NCBI GenBank assembly: GCA_003223245.1
Contig: QHYI01000129.1
Span: forward strand, 62,001 to 126,000
Direction of reading: 5' to 3'
DNA: 64,000 nt
Origin: Acidobacteriota bacterium
GTDB lineage: Bacteria > Acidobacteriota > Terriglobia > Acidiferrales > UBA7541
The position numbers were made by a program, and so were the translations under genes. A model generated the notes under the pieces. That model was not told the DNA's origin. It worked only from the letters and a program-made list of their open reading frames with translations, and did not search any database. Every line of letters begins with the position of its first letter. The first letter of the stretch is position 1. Positions 1 to 10,804 of the stretch are shown here, one piece after another.

Positions 1-821
1 TCGGCGACGTCGTGCACGCGAACGATGTGCGCGCCATTCAGGATGGAAGCGGTCACCGTCGCAGCGGTGCCCCAGATGCGCTCCTGCGGCGGAGCGGGCT
101 TCCCATCACGAGCAAGCGCCGCGCCAAGAAACCCTTTGCGCGAAGTGCCGACGAGCAGAGGGTAGCCGAGCTTCGCGAGTTGCGGGAGCTTTTCGAGCAA
201 TTCGTAATTTTGCGCGAAGCTTTTGCCAAAGCCAATCCCAGGATCGAGGATGATCTGCGATTTGGCGACGCCCGCCTTACGCGCAATCGAAACGGATTTG
301 CGTAAACCTTCGGTTACGTCCTTCAAAACGTCGCGCGCAAATTCGCCCTTTTGCATCGTGCGCGGTTCGCCGCGCATGTGCATCAGAACAAGCGGGACAC
401 GGTGCCGCGCAGCGAGTTCGGCGAGATGCGGATCGGACTTCAGCCCGGAAATGTCGTTGATGATTTCGGCGCCAGCATCGAGTGCGGCTTCGGCGACTTC
501 GAGCTTTTGCGTGTCGATAGAGATCGGGATTTTGAGCCGCCCGCGAAGGCCGTGCAAAACTGGGAGCACGTGCGCGAGTTCTTCTTCCGCGGGCGTGCCG
601 CAACTGCCCGGACGTGTAGATTCTCCGCCCATATCGAGCAAATCCGCCCCAGCGGCGCCCATGACCAGTGCATGCTCGATGGCGCGATTGGTATCCAGAA
701 ATTTCCCGCCGTTGGAAAAGCTGTCCGGTGTGACGTTCAAAACGCCCATCACGAGGGTGCGCTCGCCGAGAACCAGTGTGCGCGAAGGAAGATTTAGACG
801 AAAGATTTGTCGGCGATTCAT
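1..821 (-). CDS. folP: Dihydropteroate synthase (3'-truncated by window edge)
   Basis: Folate biosynthesis enzyme that condenses p-aminobenzoate with 6-hydroxymethyl-dihydropterin pyrophosphate in the cytoplasm. The minus-strand frame starting at the ATG at 819-821 begins MNRRQIFRLNLPSRTLVLGE and shows the family signatures: VMGVLNVTPDSFSNGG near residue 25, a D-x-GGESTRPG motif near residue 60, an ISIDT segment, INDISG, a DPGIGFGK segment and a GTSRKGFLG segment. About 273 codons are visible and the frame is open to base 1, so only the last few residues are missing. No RBS as clear as in its neighbours is seen before this ATG. Several longer open frames on both strands here are shadows. Confidence is high because the motifs appear in the right order at the right spacing. 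Confidence 0.95.
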   Translation of the reverse strand, partial: MNRRQIFRLNLPSRTLVLGERTLVMGVLNVTPDSFSNGGKFLDTNRAIEHALVMGAAGADLLDMGGESTRPGSCGTPAEEELAHVLPVLHGLRGRLKIPISIDTQKLEVAEAALDAGAEIINDISGLKSDPHLAELAARHRVPLVLMHMRGEPRTMQKGEFARDVLKDVTEGLRKSVSIARKAGVAKSQIILDPGIGFGKSFAQNYELLEKLPQLAKLGYPLLVGTSRKGFLGAALARDGKPAPPQERIWGTAATVTASILNGAHIVRVHDVA

Positions 822-952
822 GCGGGAAGCAGTTTAGCGCGTGTCGGAAAGAAACAGATAACCCTGAGGCGCAGAGAATACGGAGGTTGTGCCGAGGAAG
901 TTTCCTGGGCAACACGAAGTCGATTCGGCAATGCGCATCGAACTTGCTTCGG

Positions 953-1912
953 TCAGAACGAAAGTCGCTCGGAAAAGATCCAGCGATGATTGTAGGTATG
1001 GAATGTGGTAGCTGCGATCTGCACGCCCACCGCGAAGGAAAAACGAAATCTCCCGGCGACGCGCACTCGTCCAAATCCGAGCCCGGGCGTCAGGAAAACC
1101 TGTTTGTCGCCGGCGTGCGGCCCTGTTTTGTAGAACGTGGAGTTTACTTCGAGTTCAGGCCACACCTTCCATGCTGTGCGGTATTGGAAGGCCGTATTCC
1201 ATTGGAGTTGCCGGCCGAGCTTCTCGGTATCGCCGGCCGGCAAATTGCCTCCAAACGTGGATTGCGCGTCGAATCTCCTGTAGCCTTTTCCGAAGGCCAG
1301 CGTTGGCATGAGCACAGCATCGCCGGCTCCGTAACGATGCGAACCCGTAGGCGCCGTGACGGCAAGGATAAAAGTAAGCAGATAGTTGCCTTCGCTGCGT
1401 TCCCCAGCGGAAATCCGGAATTTCAGTTGCAACGGAAGATCGCCAAATCCGTTCGGCGGACCGTTGGGTGATACTACGGTATAGGTGGGCACACCCACCA
1501 AAAGCTGTGTTCTCGGACTCGTAATGAACTCGAGGCCTTTGCTGCCGCCGAGTTGGTAAGTTCTATTTCCGCCGGCTGACGGCTGGTCAAAAGTGTCAAA
1601 GCGAAATTCCTGCTTGAGGCGTCCGGAGGTGGTGGCCAAAGGCGAAAGCCAATCCGGCTGGGTTGCCTGTGCTTGCTCCGCCATGCAAATCCAGGAATGA
1701 AAGAGCCCGCGTTTTTTCTTTTCCGCGGGCTGCGGCGAGTCCTGGTCAGTCTCTTTTTGAGGAGAGGTAACAGTCTTGTCAGAGGGTTCTGTTTCAGTGC
1801 GCCGTTCCGCAGCTTCTGACCTCTCGGGCGGGTGATCGTTTGCCCACGCGATGCTAGCCATCGGCGCGGCAGCAACGCCGAGTACAACGAGAATTCCTGC
1901 TTTGCATCTCAT
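953..1912 (-). CDS. Secreted outer-membrane beta-barrel-type protein
   Basis: Begins with a signal peptide (MRCKAGILVVLGVAAAPMAS...WAN), then a charged low-complexity linker rich in Glu, Thr and Lys (about residues 25-70). The rest is about 240 residues of alternating polar/aromatic segments (for example QEFRFDTFDQ, TQLLVGVPTYTVV, YLLTFILAVTAPTGSHRYG, WNTAFQYRTAWKVWPELEV), typical of a transporter-like outer-membrane barrel (MetA/phenol-pathway-like family). I chose the ATG at 1912 because GGAG lies 9 nt upstream; an in-frame GTG at 1927 is possible but overlaps that RBS. Function is unknown; the barrel assignment is inferred from composition and the family resemblance is tentative. Confidence 0.75.
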   Translation of the reverse strand: MRCKAGILVVLGVAAAPMASIAWANDHPPERSEAAERRTETEPSDKTVTSPQKETDQDSPQPAEKKKRGLFHSWICMAEQAQATQPDWLSPLATTSGRLKQEFRFDTFDQPSAGGNRTYQLGGSKGLEFITSPRTQLLVGVPTYTVVSPNGPPNGFGDLPLQLKFRISAGERSEGNYLLTFILAVTAPTGSHRYGAGDAVLMPTLAFGKGYRRFDAQSTFGGNLPAGDTEKLGRQLQWNTAFQYRTAWKVWPELEVNSTFYKTGPHAGDKQVFLTPGLGFGRVRVAGRFRFSFAVGVQIAATTFHTYNHRWIFSERLSF

Positions 1913-2155
1913 GTTCGTTTTCTCCACTGAGAGGAAAGAAAAACGCCACCGCCAGATGCAAATCCGACGGTGGCCGCCTAGGAAAAGCTTAGAAACTTTG
2001 TTCTACGCCATCAGCCTCCACGCGTCGATCCGCAAGAATAAACGCAACGCGGACAGTTGCCGGTCCGGTGCGAGCGAAAGTGGCGCATGTGATTCATAGA
2101 GCTTGCGGGTTCAAGAAACCCAATTAGGTTAGTGGGAACGAGGTCTGGCGTCAAA

Positions 2156-2187
2156 TCCAATTTGTGAATCTGTCCAATTTGTGAATC
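2156..2187. repeat. Two 15-bp direct repeats
   Basis: TCCAATTTGTGAATC occurs at 2156-2170 and again at 2173-2187, separated by 2 nt. It lies in the gap between the outer-membrane protein gene and the small CXXC protein gene. No gene or known site is associated; it may be a slippage duplication. Confidence 0.7.
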
Positions 2188-2221
2188 CAATGACACGGAA
2201 AAACGAAGGGTGCCCGAAGCA

Positions 2222-2527
2222 CTAATCTAAGTCCAAGTCGCGGATGGGCTTGCCAGCGGGCGCATCTTTGGCCTTTTTCATGGCCTCTTCAAATTTTTTG
2301 GCGAGAATGTCTTCCTTGTGCGTTTCCTGGAAGAAGGAATCCGCGAACTTGTCCTCACGCTGCCGTTTCTGCTCTTCGAGGATGCTCGAAGCCTTCGTCA
2401 GGTCTACATCCGCCCCGGGTCTTACGTGCGCCTCGTGAGAGAGCACCGCGCCCAAGGCTCGATCAATCACCAGCTTGGCCTGGCAGCACGGGCAAGTCAC
2501 TTTCAGATTTTCGCTCTGTTTTCCCAT
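2222..2527 (-). CDS. Small conserved hypothetical protein with CPCC motif
   Basis: 101-residue cytoplasmic protein. The N-terminus carries a single zinc-knuckle-like cluster, VTCPCCQAKLVIDR (residues 10-23), followed by a long Lys/Glu-rich, probably helical tail ending in acidic RDLDLD. Only one CxxC half is present, so metal binding would need a partner or dimer. It lies 9 nt downstream of the P-loop kinase gene on the same strand and is probably co-transcribed with it. This type of short protein recurs in acidobacterial genomes, but I know no function for it. Confidence 0.75.
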   Translation of the reverse strand: MGKQSENLKVTCPCCQAKLVIDRALGAVLSHEAHVRPGADVDLTKASSILEEQKRQREDKFADSFFQETHKEDILAKKFEEAMKKAKDAPAGKPIRDLDLD

Positions 2528-2536
2528 GGCCGTATT

Positions 2537-3046
2537 CTACTCCCTTTGCGCCGCTATCGCCTCTCGAAGCATCTGGACACTTTGTTCGACTGTCTGGCGG
2601 GCCGTATCGAAGACAAGATGGGGGCGATCCCAGGGATGGTATTCGCGAGAAACAATCTCCTGCCAGGTGGGCAATTTTAGACCCGGGATATCTGAGGTTC
2701 GCATCTCCGTGCGACGGCGATGCTCGTTAACGTCGGAACAAATGATCTCTACTTCCGCGATACGTGCTCCCGTGCGCTTTGCCACCGCCACCCAAGCATC
2801 GCGAGTTACGGTCAGGGGATTGACCGAGTCGGCGATCACCGTTCGAGCGATTCTTAGATTATCCGCGGCGATGGCGTAGGCCACGCGATACCCCGTATCG
2901 TCCATACAGCGGTCAACCGTGCCGTAATCTCTGAGCGCTTGTTCGATCGAATCGATTCGCACGTGGACCGCACCCAGTTGCCGCGCCAATTCGCGCGCAA
3001 TCGTGCTCTTCCCGGTCCCTGGTAAACCTGCGAAGACGATCAGCAT
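2537..3046 (-). CDS. P-loop kinase (AAA_33 / zeta-toxin-like small kinase)
   Basis: The N-terminus MLIVFAGLPGTGKSTIAREL is a Walker A motif at residues 7-14, and VIADSVNPL near residue 87 fits the usual D-containing switch of this kinase group. It is about 169 residues, the usual length for a small nucleotide or small-molecule kinase of the AAA_33 type. The substrate is unknown. I prefer the ATG at 3046 because the upstream in-frame TTG at 3079 adds residues before the beta-strand that normally starts these proteins. The small CXXC protein gene follows 9 nt after its stop. Sequence alone cannot separate an aminoglycoside-type kinase, a gluconokinase-like enzyme or a general ATPase. Confidence 0.75.
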   Translation of the reverse strand: MLIVFAGLPGTGKSTIARELARQLGAVHVRIDSIEQALRDYGTVDRCMDDTGYRVAYAIAADNLRIARTVIADSVNPLTVTRDAWVAVAKRTGARIAEVEIICSDVNEHRRRTEMRTSDIPGLKLPTWQEIVSREYHPWDRPHLVFDTARQTVEQSVQMLREAIAAQRE

Positions 3047-3156
3047 GTAGAGGGTCACGCTCCAACGGCAGGCTACCAATGCTTGAGGGGCAGCTTACAT
3101 GAAAAAAGGGCGCGTTGTTCGCAGCCTTTTCTGTTTCGTAAAAGATCAGATTCTCT

Positions 3157-5103
3157 TCAGGCTTTGGCGGGGTTTTCGCCGCGGGTGAAGCCCGGCGCGG
3201 GCCGCAATTCGGGCCGCACTGTTTTGGGGTCGACGCTTGGTGCGGGAGGGGCCTGTGGAGGCGGCGTGCGCGGTTTTTCCGGAAGCGGCTTACCTTCCAT
3301 GAGCAGCTTCACTTCGGCAGCGTCAATGACTTCGCGTTCGAGCAAAGCCTGCGCAACGCGTTCGAGAACATCCTTGTTGCTAGAAAGAATGTTACGCGCT
3401 TTTTCGTAAGCGCCGTTGACAATGCGCTTCACTTCCTTGTCGATCTGTATGGCGGTGTCCTCGGAATAGTCGCGGTGCTGGGCGATCTCACGGCCAAGAA
3501 AGATGGCTTCGTCCTTCTTGCCGAAGGCCAATGGGCCAAGTCCACTCATGCCCCATTCGCAAACCATGTTGCGGGCGATGTCGGTGGCGCGCTCGATGTC
3601 GTTTCCGGCGCCGGTAGTGATGTGGCCCAGGAAAATTTCTTCGGCGGAACGGCCACCCATCAGCACTGCAAGCATAGCTTCGAGGTATTCGCGTGTGTAA
3701 GTGTGCTTGTCGGCCTCGGGCAATTGCATCGTTAGGCCTAGCGCCATGCCGCGCGGAATGATGGTGACTTTGTGCACGGGGTCCGCGCCAGGGGTCATGG
3801 CGGCGACAAGCGCGTGACCTGCTTCGTGGTACGCCGTGTTTTTCTTTTCCTCGTCAGAAAGAATCATGGATTTGCGCTCGACGCCCATGAGGACCTTGTC
3901 CTTGGACATCTCAAAATCGGCCATAGTGACGTGTTTGCGGTTCTGACGCGCCGCCCAGAGTGCGGCTTCGTTAACGAGATTCGCGAGGTCCGCACCAGAG
4001 AAGCCTGGAGTGCCGCGCGCGATGATGGAAAGATCTACGTCGTCGCCTATAGGCACTTTGCGCGTGTGCACGCGAAGAATTTCTTCGCGACCCTTGACGT
4101 CGGGACGCGCAACCACGACGCGGCGGTCGAATCGCCCGGGACGCAATAAGGCCGGATCTAGAACGTCAGGCCGGTTGGTTGCGGCGATCAAAATCACGCC
4201 TTCATTGGATTCAAAGCCGTCCATTTCGACGAGCAGCGCATTCAAAGTTTGTTCCCGCTCGTCGTGACCGCCGCCCAAGCCCGCGCCCCGATGCCGGCCG
4301 ACAGCGTCAATTTCGTCGATGAAGATGATGCAGGGGGCATTCTTCTTGCCCTGCTCGAAAAGATCGCGGACGCGGCTGGCGCCGACGCCGACAAACATTT
4401 CCACAAAGTCGGAACCGGAAATCGAGAAGAAGGGGACGTTCGCTTCGCCGGCGATAGCGCGGGCCAGAAGGGTTTTGCCCGTGCCTGGAGGCCCAACCAG
4501 CAACACGCCCTTGGGAATGCGGCCACCGAGTTTCTGGAATTTCTGCGGATCTTTCAAAAATTCGATAATTTCCTGGAGTTCTTCCTTGGCTTCATCGGTT
4601 CCCGCGACATCTTTGAAAGTAGCTTTTTTCTGTTGCGCAGAAAGCAAACGCGCGCGCGACTTTCCGAAGCTGAGCGCCTTATTTCCACCGGCTTGCATTT
4701 GGCGCATCAAAAAGAGGCAGAACCCGACGAGGAGGAGGAGAGGGAGACCGTTGAGAAGGAGCAGAACCCAGTCGGCACTTCGTACTTCTTTGATCTTAAT
4801 TTGCACCGCCTTGTCACGCAGTTCTTTGGTGACGGTGGGGGCGTCTTCTTTGGCAATGGTTACCTGGAACTTGCGGTTGGCGGGCCGGATGTACTCGCCT
4901 TGCAGGTCGTAACTGACCTGACCGAGATACATGGTGACTTCTTTGACGTCACCCCCTTCTACCTTGGCCATGAACTCGCTGTAACTGGGCTGATCTTCGC
5001 GCGCCTGTCCGCCGTTCGCGGACACCAATTTCCAGAGCATTACTCCCAGCAGGACAATGGACATCCAGAACAGAATTGTTTTTACCGTAGAACTGGAATT
5101 CAC
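3157..5103 (-). CDS. ftsH: ATP-dependent zinc metalloprotease FtsH
   Basis: Membrane-anchored AAA+ protease that degrades unassembled or short-lived membrane and cytoplasmic proteins. Two membrane segments (about residues 8-27 and 111-133) flank a periplasmic domain. The AAA module has Walker A GPPGTGKT (204-211), Walker B IIFIDEID and an arginine-finger RPGRFDR segment. The zinc-binding HEAGH is at 426-430. The C-terminus is a Pro-rich tail of about 40 residues. Length (648 aa) is typical. The start is a GTG at 5101-5103 with GAGAGG a few bases upstream; an in-frame ATG lies 13 codons inside but would remove the start of TM1. It sits downstream of tilS on the same strand, an arrangement (tilS-ftsH) found in many bacteria. 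Confidence 0.97.
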   Translation of the reverse strand: MNSSSTVKTILFWMSIVLLGVMLWKLVSANGGQAREDQPSYSEFMAKVEGGDVKEVTMYLGQVSYDLQGEYIRPANRKFQVTIAKEDAPTVTKELRDKAVQIKIKEVRSADWVLLLLNGLPLLLLVGFCLFLMRQMQAGGNKALSFGKSRARLLSAQQKKATFKDVAGTDEAKEELQEIIEFLKDPQKFQKLGGRIPKGVLLVGPPGTGKTLLARAIAGEANVPFFSISGSDFVEMFVGVGASRVRDLFEQGKKNAPCIIFIDEIDAVGRHRGAGLGGGHDEREQTLNALLVEMDGFESNEGVILIAATNRPDVLDPALLRPGRFDRRVVVARPDVKGREEILRVHTRKVPIGDDVDLSIIARGTPGFSGADLANLVNEAALWAARQNRKHVTMADFEMSKDKVLMGVERKSMILSDEEKKNTAYHEAGHALVAAMTPGADPVHKVTIIPRGMALGLTMQLPEADKHTYTREYLEAMLAVLMGGRSAEEIFLGHITTGAGNDIERATDIARNMVCEWGMSGLGPLAFGKKDEAIFLGREIAQHRDYSEDTAIQIDKEVKRIVNGAYEKARNILSSNKDVLERVAQALLEREVIDAAEVKLLMEGKPLPEKPRTPPPQAPPAPSVDPKTVRPELRPAPGFTRGENPAKA

Positions 5104-5378
5104 GTTTGCCTCTCTAGTTCCGGAAGCCCCTGCAACCTGCTTCTATCATGCTTTCTTTTTCCGTCCTTTGCCACTATTTCGACAGGCATGGTTCGTTCCC
5201 GAAAGCACGCTGTCGATGATTTCTGCCAGTACCATTGGGGCGGCCAGGCTATACCCGGCCCATACTTGGTTAGATGCAGTCCCGAAGCCAAAGTAATCGG
5301 GCTCCAGGGCCACGCGGCGGTTGCCGGGCTCGCGCCGCTATCGGCACTGCACCCACAACGTGGCCCCGTTGCGCGCGC

Positions 5379-6872
5379 TCAAATCTTTTCCTCAGCAATC
5401 ACAATCCCCGAACGCGTCCCCTCATTCGCGGCGAAGTCCGCCGCCACCGGAAAGCCCCGGGCCCAAACAAGATCGTTACCACTCGTCAGCACTGGCCACC
5501 CCCCCCGCTCCCAGCGGCTGATGTGCTTTTCGTTCAGTAAGCGCTTCAGCTTGTGGGCCTTCTGATGGCCGGAAGGGCGCAGCCGATCTCCCGGACGCCA
5601 GTTGCGCAGGACCAGGGGTGTACGCAGCCTGTCGCGGTCCAGGATCGACTCCCTTTTGTTATTTTCCTCTCCCCCTAAAGGCCAGTCAATCACTCTGAAG
5701 CGGAAGACACAACCCAATTCAGGAACTTTTACTTTGTTCGCGCTGCGAGACAAATCGAGCTTGTAAGAAAATTCGCGGTGCGTATTTTGGGCGCGATTCA
5801 TTTCCTCTTTTTGCGCCGTGCGAAAAATCAACGCGCCACGTTCCTTTCGCACTTCCACACCACCTGGCAAAGAGAGGGAGCTTCCGTTCTGGCCGCTTCG
5901 CGCAAGTTCAAGCACCGCGTCAACGTGGTGTGCGCTCAGTTGGCCGCGCTGTTTTTTCACGCGCTCCACCAGGCCGCGGATCACACGCTTACACATTGCG
6001 ATTGAACCATTCTTCTCCGCGTCTTCTGTGGACTCTGTATTGCACCCTCCTTTGACACCTCCTGCGAACAAATCCGCAAGCGCAATGCGCAAGGCTCCTT
6101 CGCGCTGCGGAACGGCGGCTGCCATGCGCTGCTCCAGTAAAGCATCGAAAAACGCTTCATCTTCGCGCGCAAGATGCGCGAGAGTTGTTAGGTGTTCGAC
6201 GATAGCTGGCTGAAATTGTCTCTTGAGAAGAGGGAGAAGCTCCTTTCGAATGCGCGCGCGCAGGCGCTTCGTGTCGCGATTGGTCACATCTTCGCGCCAG
6301 CTCTGCTTTTTGCGCCGAAGATAACCGCGCAATTCGGAGCGGCGAATGCTCAGAAGCGGCCGAAAGACCGGCGGGGCGACGGGATGAATCCCGCCTAGTC
6401 CAGCGAGGCCGGTTCCACGAAGAATGTGCGAAACCACGGTCTCCGCTTGATCGTCGGCGGTGTGAGCCACAGCGATGCGCGTGCAGGTTCCAGAATCAAT
6501 GAGCGAGCGGAAGTAGTCATAGCGGGCGCGGCGGGCGGCGTCTTCGAGATTGGCGCGTTCCTTTTTTGCCATCTTGGCAACGTCGGCAGAAGTGGAATGA
6601 AATTGCAGGCCGTGCTTGGCAGCCAGCTTGGCGACGAATTTTTCATCGGCGTCGGAAGCCTTGCCGCGTAATTTGTGATTGAAGTGCACCACGCTGAGAA
6701 CGATTCCGAGTTTCTCGCGCAACTCCAGCAACAGGCAGAGCAGCGCGACCGAATCCGCTCCGCCGGAAACAGCCACACCGACACGGTCTCCCGGACGCAC
6801 AAATTTCTGCGCCTTCAGGTGTTGCAGCAGTTTCTGGCTCAAAGAAGAGCGCACGGCTGAAAGATTTCGCAC
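5379..6872 (-). CDS. tilS: tRNA(Ile)-lysidine synthase
   Basis: Modifies C34 of tRNA-Ile(CAU) to lysidine, changing its identity from Met to Ile; essential in most bacteria. The PP-loop SGGADS is at about residues 35-40, followed by HFNHKLRGKASDADE, HTADDQAETV and ILRGTGLAGLGGI, all N-terminal domain signatures. The C-terminal substrate-binding region contains RNWRPGDRLRPSGHQKAHKLKRLLNE. The start is a GTG (6870-6872) that almost abuts a GGGAAGAG stretch; a second GTG 18 nt further in is the alternative. It is 497 aa, slightly long for the family. A stretch near residues 275-290 (GGCNTESTEDAEKNG) looks like an inserted low-conservation loop. It lies about 275 nt upstream of ftsH, with nothing recognisable in the gap. 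Confidence 0.95.
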   Translation of the reverse strand: MRNLSAVRSSLSQKLLQHLKAQKFVRPGDRVGVAVSGGADSVALLCLLLELREKLGIVLSVVHFNHKLRGKASDADEKFVAKLAAKHGLQFHSTSADVAKMAKKERANLEDAARRARYDYFRSLIDSGTCTRIAVAHTADDQAETVVSHILRGTGLAGLGGIHPVAPPVFRPLLSIRRSELRGYLRRKKQSWREDVTNRDTKRLRARIRKELLPLLKRQFQPAIVEHLTTLAHLAREDEAFFDALLEQRMAAAVPQREGALRIALADLFAGGVKGGCNTESTEDAEKNGSIAMCKRVIRGLVERVKKQRGQLSAHHVDAVLELARSGQNGSSLSLPGGVEVRKERGALIFRTAQKEEMNRAQNTHREFSYKLDLSRSANKVKVPELGCVFRFRVIDWPLGGEENNKRESILDRDRLRTPLVLRNWRPGDRLRPSGHQKAHKLKRLLNEKHISRWERGGWPVLTSGNDLVWARGFPVAADFAANEGTRSGIVIAEEKI

Positions 6873-6930
6873 CTCTTCCCGCCATCCTAGCAGCCGCCCG
6901 CAGAAAACTCACGCAAACGGGCTATCGTGG

Positions 6931-8495
6931 TTAGGGTTTGCTTGCGGGAGGTTGCGTTTGTTTGGCTTTGGTCACCATCTCCCGCGCGTCGCGCAGTAAG
7001 GCCTGAGAATCAAAAACCACTCCGTCGCGGATCGTATATTTGACGCATTGTTCGTGCGCTTCCTTCCGGTCTGCGCCCACTCGTGTCACGCCGTTCCCGT
7101 AAAATATTTTCATGTCGGCCAGCGGATTCTCTGTCAATACCACCAAGTCCGCCAGGTATCCGCGGCGGATCAGCCCCAGTTCGGGATTTTTCACTACCTT
7201 TGCGCCGTTCTCGGTCGCCGCATGGATTGCCTCCAAAGGTGTGAATCCCGCTTCCTCAAGCATCTCGAGCTCGCGAATGGTTCCGAATCCCCACAAGCTA
7301 AATAAGAACCCTGTGTCCGATCCCACCGCCACCACGCCTCCCTGATTCTTGTAGTCATTGACAAATTCCATCACTCATAGAAATACGAGGCGTGATGCGC
7401 CGGATTGGGCAAGAACGAATCCATCACCACCGGCAGCGTGTAGGCGGAATGCCACGGCAAATTTGCAGCGCGCGTCACGTCTCGATTCGCCTCGTAAATG
7501 CTGAATGTCGGCACCATGACAAAACCCGTCCGCCGCATCGTGTCCAGCAGCGATTGGATGACGGCGCCATGCAATTTATCGAGGTCCGCCTGCAGCCACG
7601 CCCGCCCCGTTTCCAGGAACCGGTCGGGTTCGCTCGAATAGTTGTAGTTTGGCGGCAAATCCTGAATCGTCCTCGTTGTGAAAGACGACTCCGGATAGCC
7701 GTAATGATGCTCGATCGTCGAAGCGCCTTCCTGCGCCACTCGCACCGCGTTCATCGGATAAACGCCGTCCTGGCCAATGTGAACGGCCACACCCATGCCG
7801 CGCTTCCCTGCTGCATCGGCGATCGCGTGAAAGACGTCTGGCCAAAGTCCAGGCTTACCGATAACCTTGATGCCATCCACTCCGAGGGCGTGCCATTCAT
7901 CGATGATCTGCCGTGCACCTTCCGGGCTCAAATAACGCGGATCGTCCCCGCGACCCCAGAACGGATAGACGTACATGCGAGGCGCGATAATCTGATTCGC
8001 CGCGATCTTCTTCTTCTCTGCCACCATTCCCTTGGGATCTTCATGGCCCACATTAAATGCTCGAACCGCCGTCACACCGTGTCCCAGAAGCAGTTTGTAG
8101 ATGTATTCGGTGGGAACATCTTTGCCCTCGTTGATGTGGATATGCACGTCAATTAGGCCTGGCAGTACGTACATGCCTTTGCCTTCGATGATGCGGTCAG
8201 GCTGCCGCGCTTCTTTTCCGCTCGCTTTCTCCTCCTCTCTCCTCGCGCGAGAAAGCGCGTCGACGGTTCTGACCCACTCGATACGATTGCCTTTGATGCC
8301 GATATTCGCCGGCCCAAAGGCTGGCGCGCCCGACCCATCGATCACGGTGACGTCGCGAATCTCGAGCGCTTCGTAAGGTCCGGCTTGCTCTGCGCCATTT
8401 GCGTTTTGGGCACAAGCACGCGGTGCTGCGATCAGCGTCATCGCGCACGACAGCAAGATCGGCAGGGTCCTGATTTTCGCTTCGGCGGCCTTCAT
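6931..8495 (-). pseudogene. Secreted amidohydrolase, split by a frameshift
   Basis: A metal-dependent hydrolase of the amidohydrolase superfamily (imidazolonepropionase-like), cut into two frames at about 7371-7374. The first part (8495 down to 7371) has a signal peptide ending APRACA, the HxH metal motif in LIDVHIHI, and later metal or substrate histidines (VAVHIGQDG, IEHHYGYPE). The second part (7374 down to 6931) carries the essential metal-binding Asp in VAVGSDTGF and the C-terminal ADLVVLTENPLADM strand. Restoring one G in the GAG-TG-ATG junction would read ...YEWMEFVNDY... as one protein of about 520 aa, the normal size. GAGG sits 8 nt before the ATG at 8495. The first ORF alone lacks the catalytic Asp, so it should be inactive unless a ribosomal frameshift occurs. 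A sequencing error is possible. Confidence 0.85.
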
Positions 8496-8685
8496 TGCTT
8501 TCACCTCTCTTGTATCCCCGTGCGCTTGGTCCGCGCACGACCCGCAAGGCTGGCTTTATGGGCCCAGAGAGTCTAGCGTCGATTGGTGCGAAAGAGGGGC
8601 AAACTTGTGCCTCCTTGCGGCCGATTTACCCTGTGAATCCCTGTGGAAAATGTGAAATTAGCGCGCGAAACCCCGCGAAACGCTG

Positions 8686-8714
8686 TTGACAAGGAGAAGC
8701 GAATTTGACATACT
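8686..8714 (+). promoter_or_regulatory. Sigma-70-type promoter of the 16S rRNA gene
   Basis: TTGACA at 8686-8691, a 17-bp spacer, then CATACT at 8709-8714. This is the best -35/-10 pair seen in the window and it points at the 16S gene, giving a leader of about 210 nt. Confidence 0.8.
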
Positions 8715-8754
8715 CGATGGGCTTTGGAAGTGCCTTTCTGCTGGACAGGGGGGT

Positions 8755-8768
8755 ACGCTCTTTGACAA
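8755..8768 (+). promoter_or_regulatory. boxA-like rRNA antitermination element
   Basis: CGCTCTTTGACAA resembles the conserved rrn boxA core (TGCTCTTTAACA). It lies about 40 nt after the -10 and 165 nt before the 16S gene. It is followed by a perfect 7-bp stem (CCATCCG at 8799-8805 with CGGATGG at 8818-8824). In known rrn leaders boxA recruits Nus factors and makes transcription resistant to termination. Confidence 0.65.
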
Positions 8769-8866
8769 CCGATACGATGTGCCAGAATCTGTTCGAAACC
8801 ATCCGGGTTTTCGAGCGCGGATGGATTGAGTAATTCGAGCGATCAACAATTTGCTTGGGCAAGGCT

Positions 8867-8893
8867 GGCTCCGAAGAAATTCGGGGCTTTTTT
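8867..8893 (+). terminator. Terminator-like hairpin inside the 16S leader
   Basis: GGCTCCGAA (8867-8875) pairs with TTCGGGGCT (8880-8888), allowing two G-U pairs, with a 4-nt loop and then a run of six T (8888-8893). It lies between the promoter and the 16S gene, so transcripts must pass it; the boxA element upstream offers a way. It could instead be a processing structure. Confidence 0.5.
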
Positions 8894-8931
8894 CTGTCTG
8901 CTTCGTGCAGACGAGCTCAAGCGACAGGCTT

Positions 8932-10458
<1,527 letters not shown>

Positions 10459-10669
10459 CTAAAAGATAAATGCCGGTGGAATCCGCTAAGGTGTGCGGGT
10501 GATGCCGGCCACCCTGGCTTACTCTGAGGCTGTCGAAAGACAGCGGAAGGGTTTAGTTAGGGAATGCATGCAAGGTCTCACGGCCTTGTTTGCGCGCTAC
10601 GAATTATTCATCTCGGGCAGGTTCTGGCAGATCGCTGTCGGTTGGCATAAGAGCGAAAATTATGAGGAC

Positions 10670-10700
10670 AGAGGCCGGGCTTCCACCCGGCCTCTTTTTT
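10670..10700 (+). terminator. Intrinsic terminator of the 16S transcript
   Basis: Ten-base-pair stem (AGAGGCCGGG at 10670-10679 with CCCGGCCTCT at 10686-10695), 6-nt loop, then TTTTTT. It is placed 210 nt after the 16S 3' end, with no other RNA gene in between. A smaller GCTGTC-GAAA-GACAGC hairpin lies at about 10530-10545 in the same trailer. Confidence 0.85.
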
Positions 10701-10804
10701 GGTGGTACGTCGTGCATGTTCGGCAGCTAGCCTTGCTAGCCTAACTTCCGCGCTCGTCGGAGCGAACTGTTTTGTTTGCAAGGAGTTGTCATTTCATTCC
10801 GTCA

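Noticed and set aside
4249-5565. 438-aa plus-strand frame overlapping ftsH
   Set aside because: Antisense of ftsH, whose motifs are complete.
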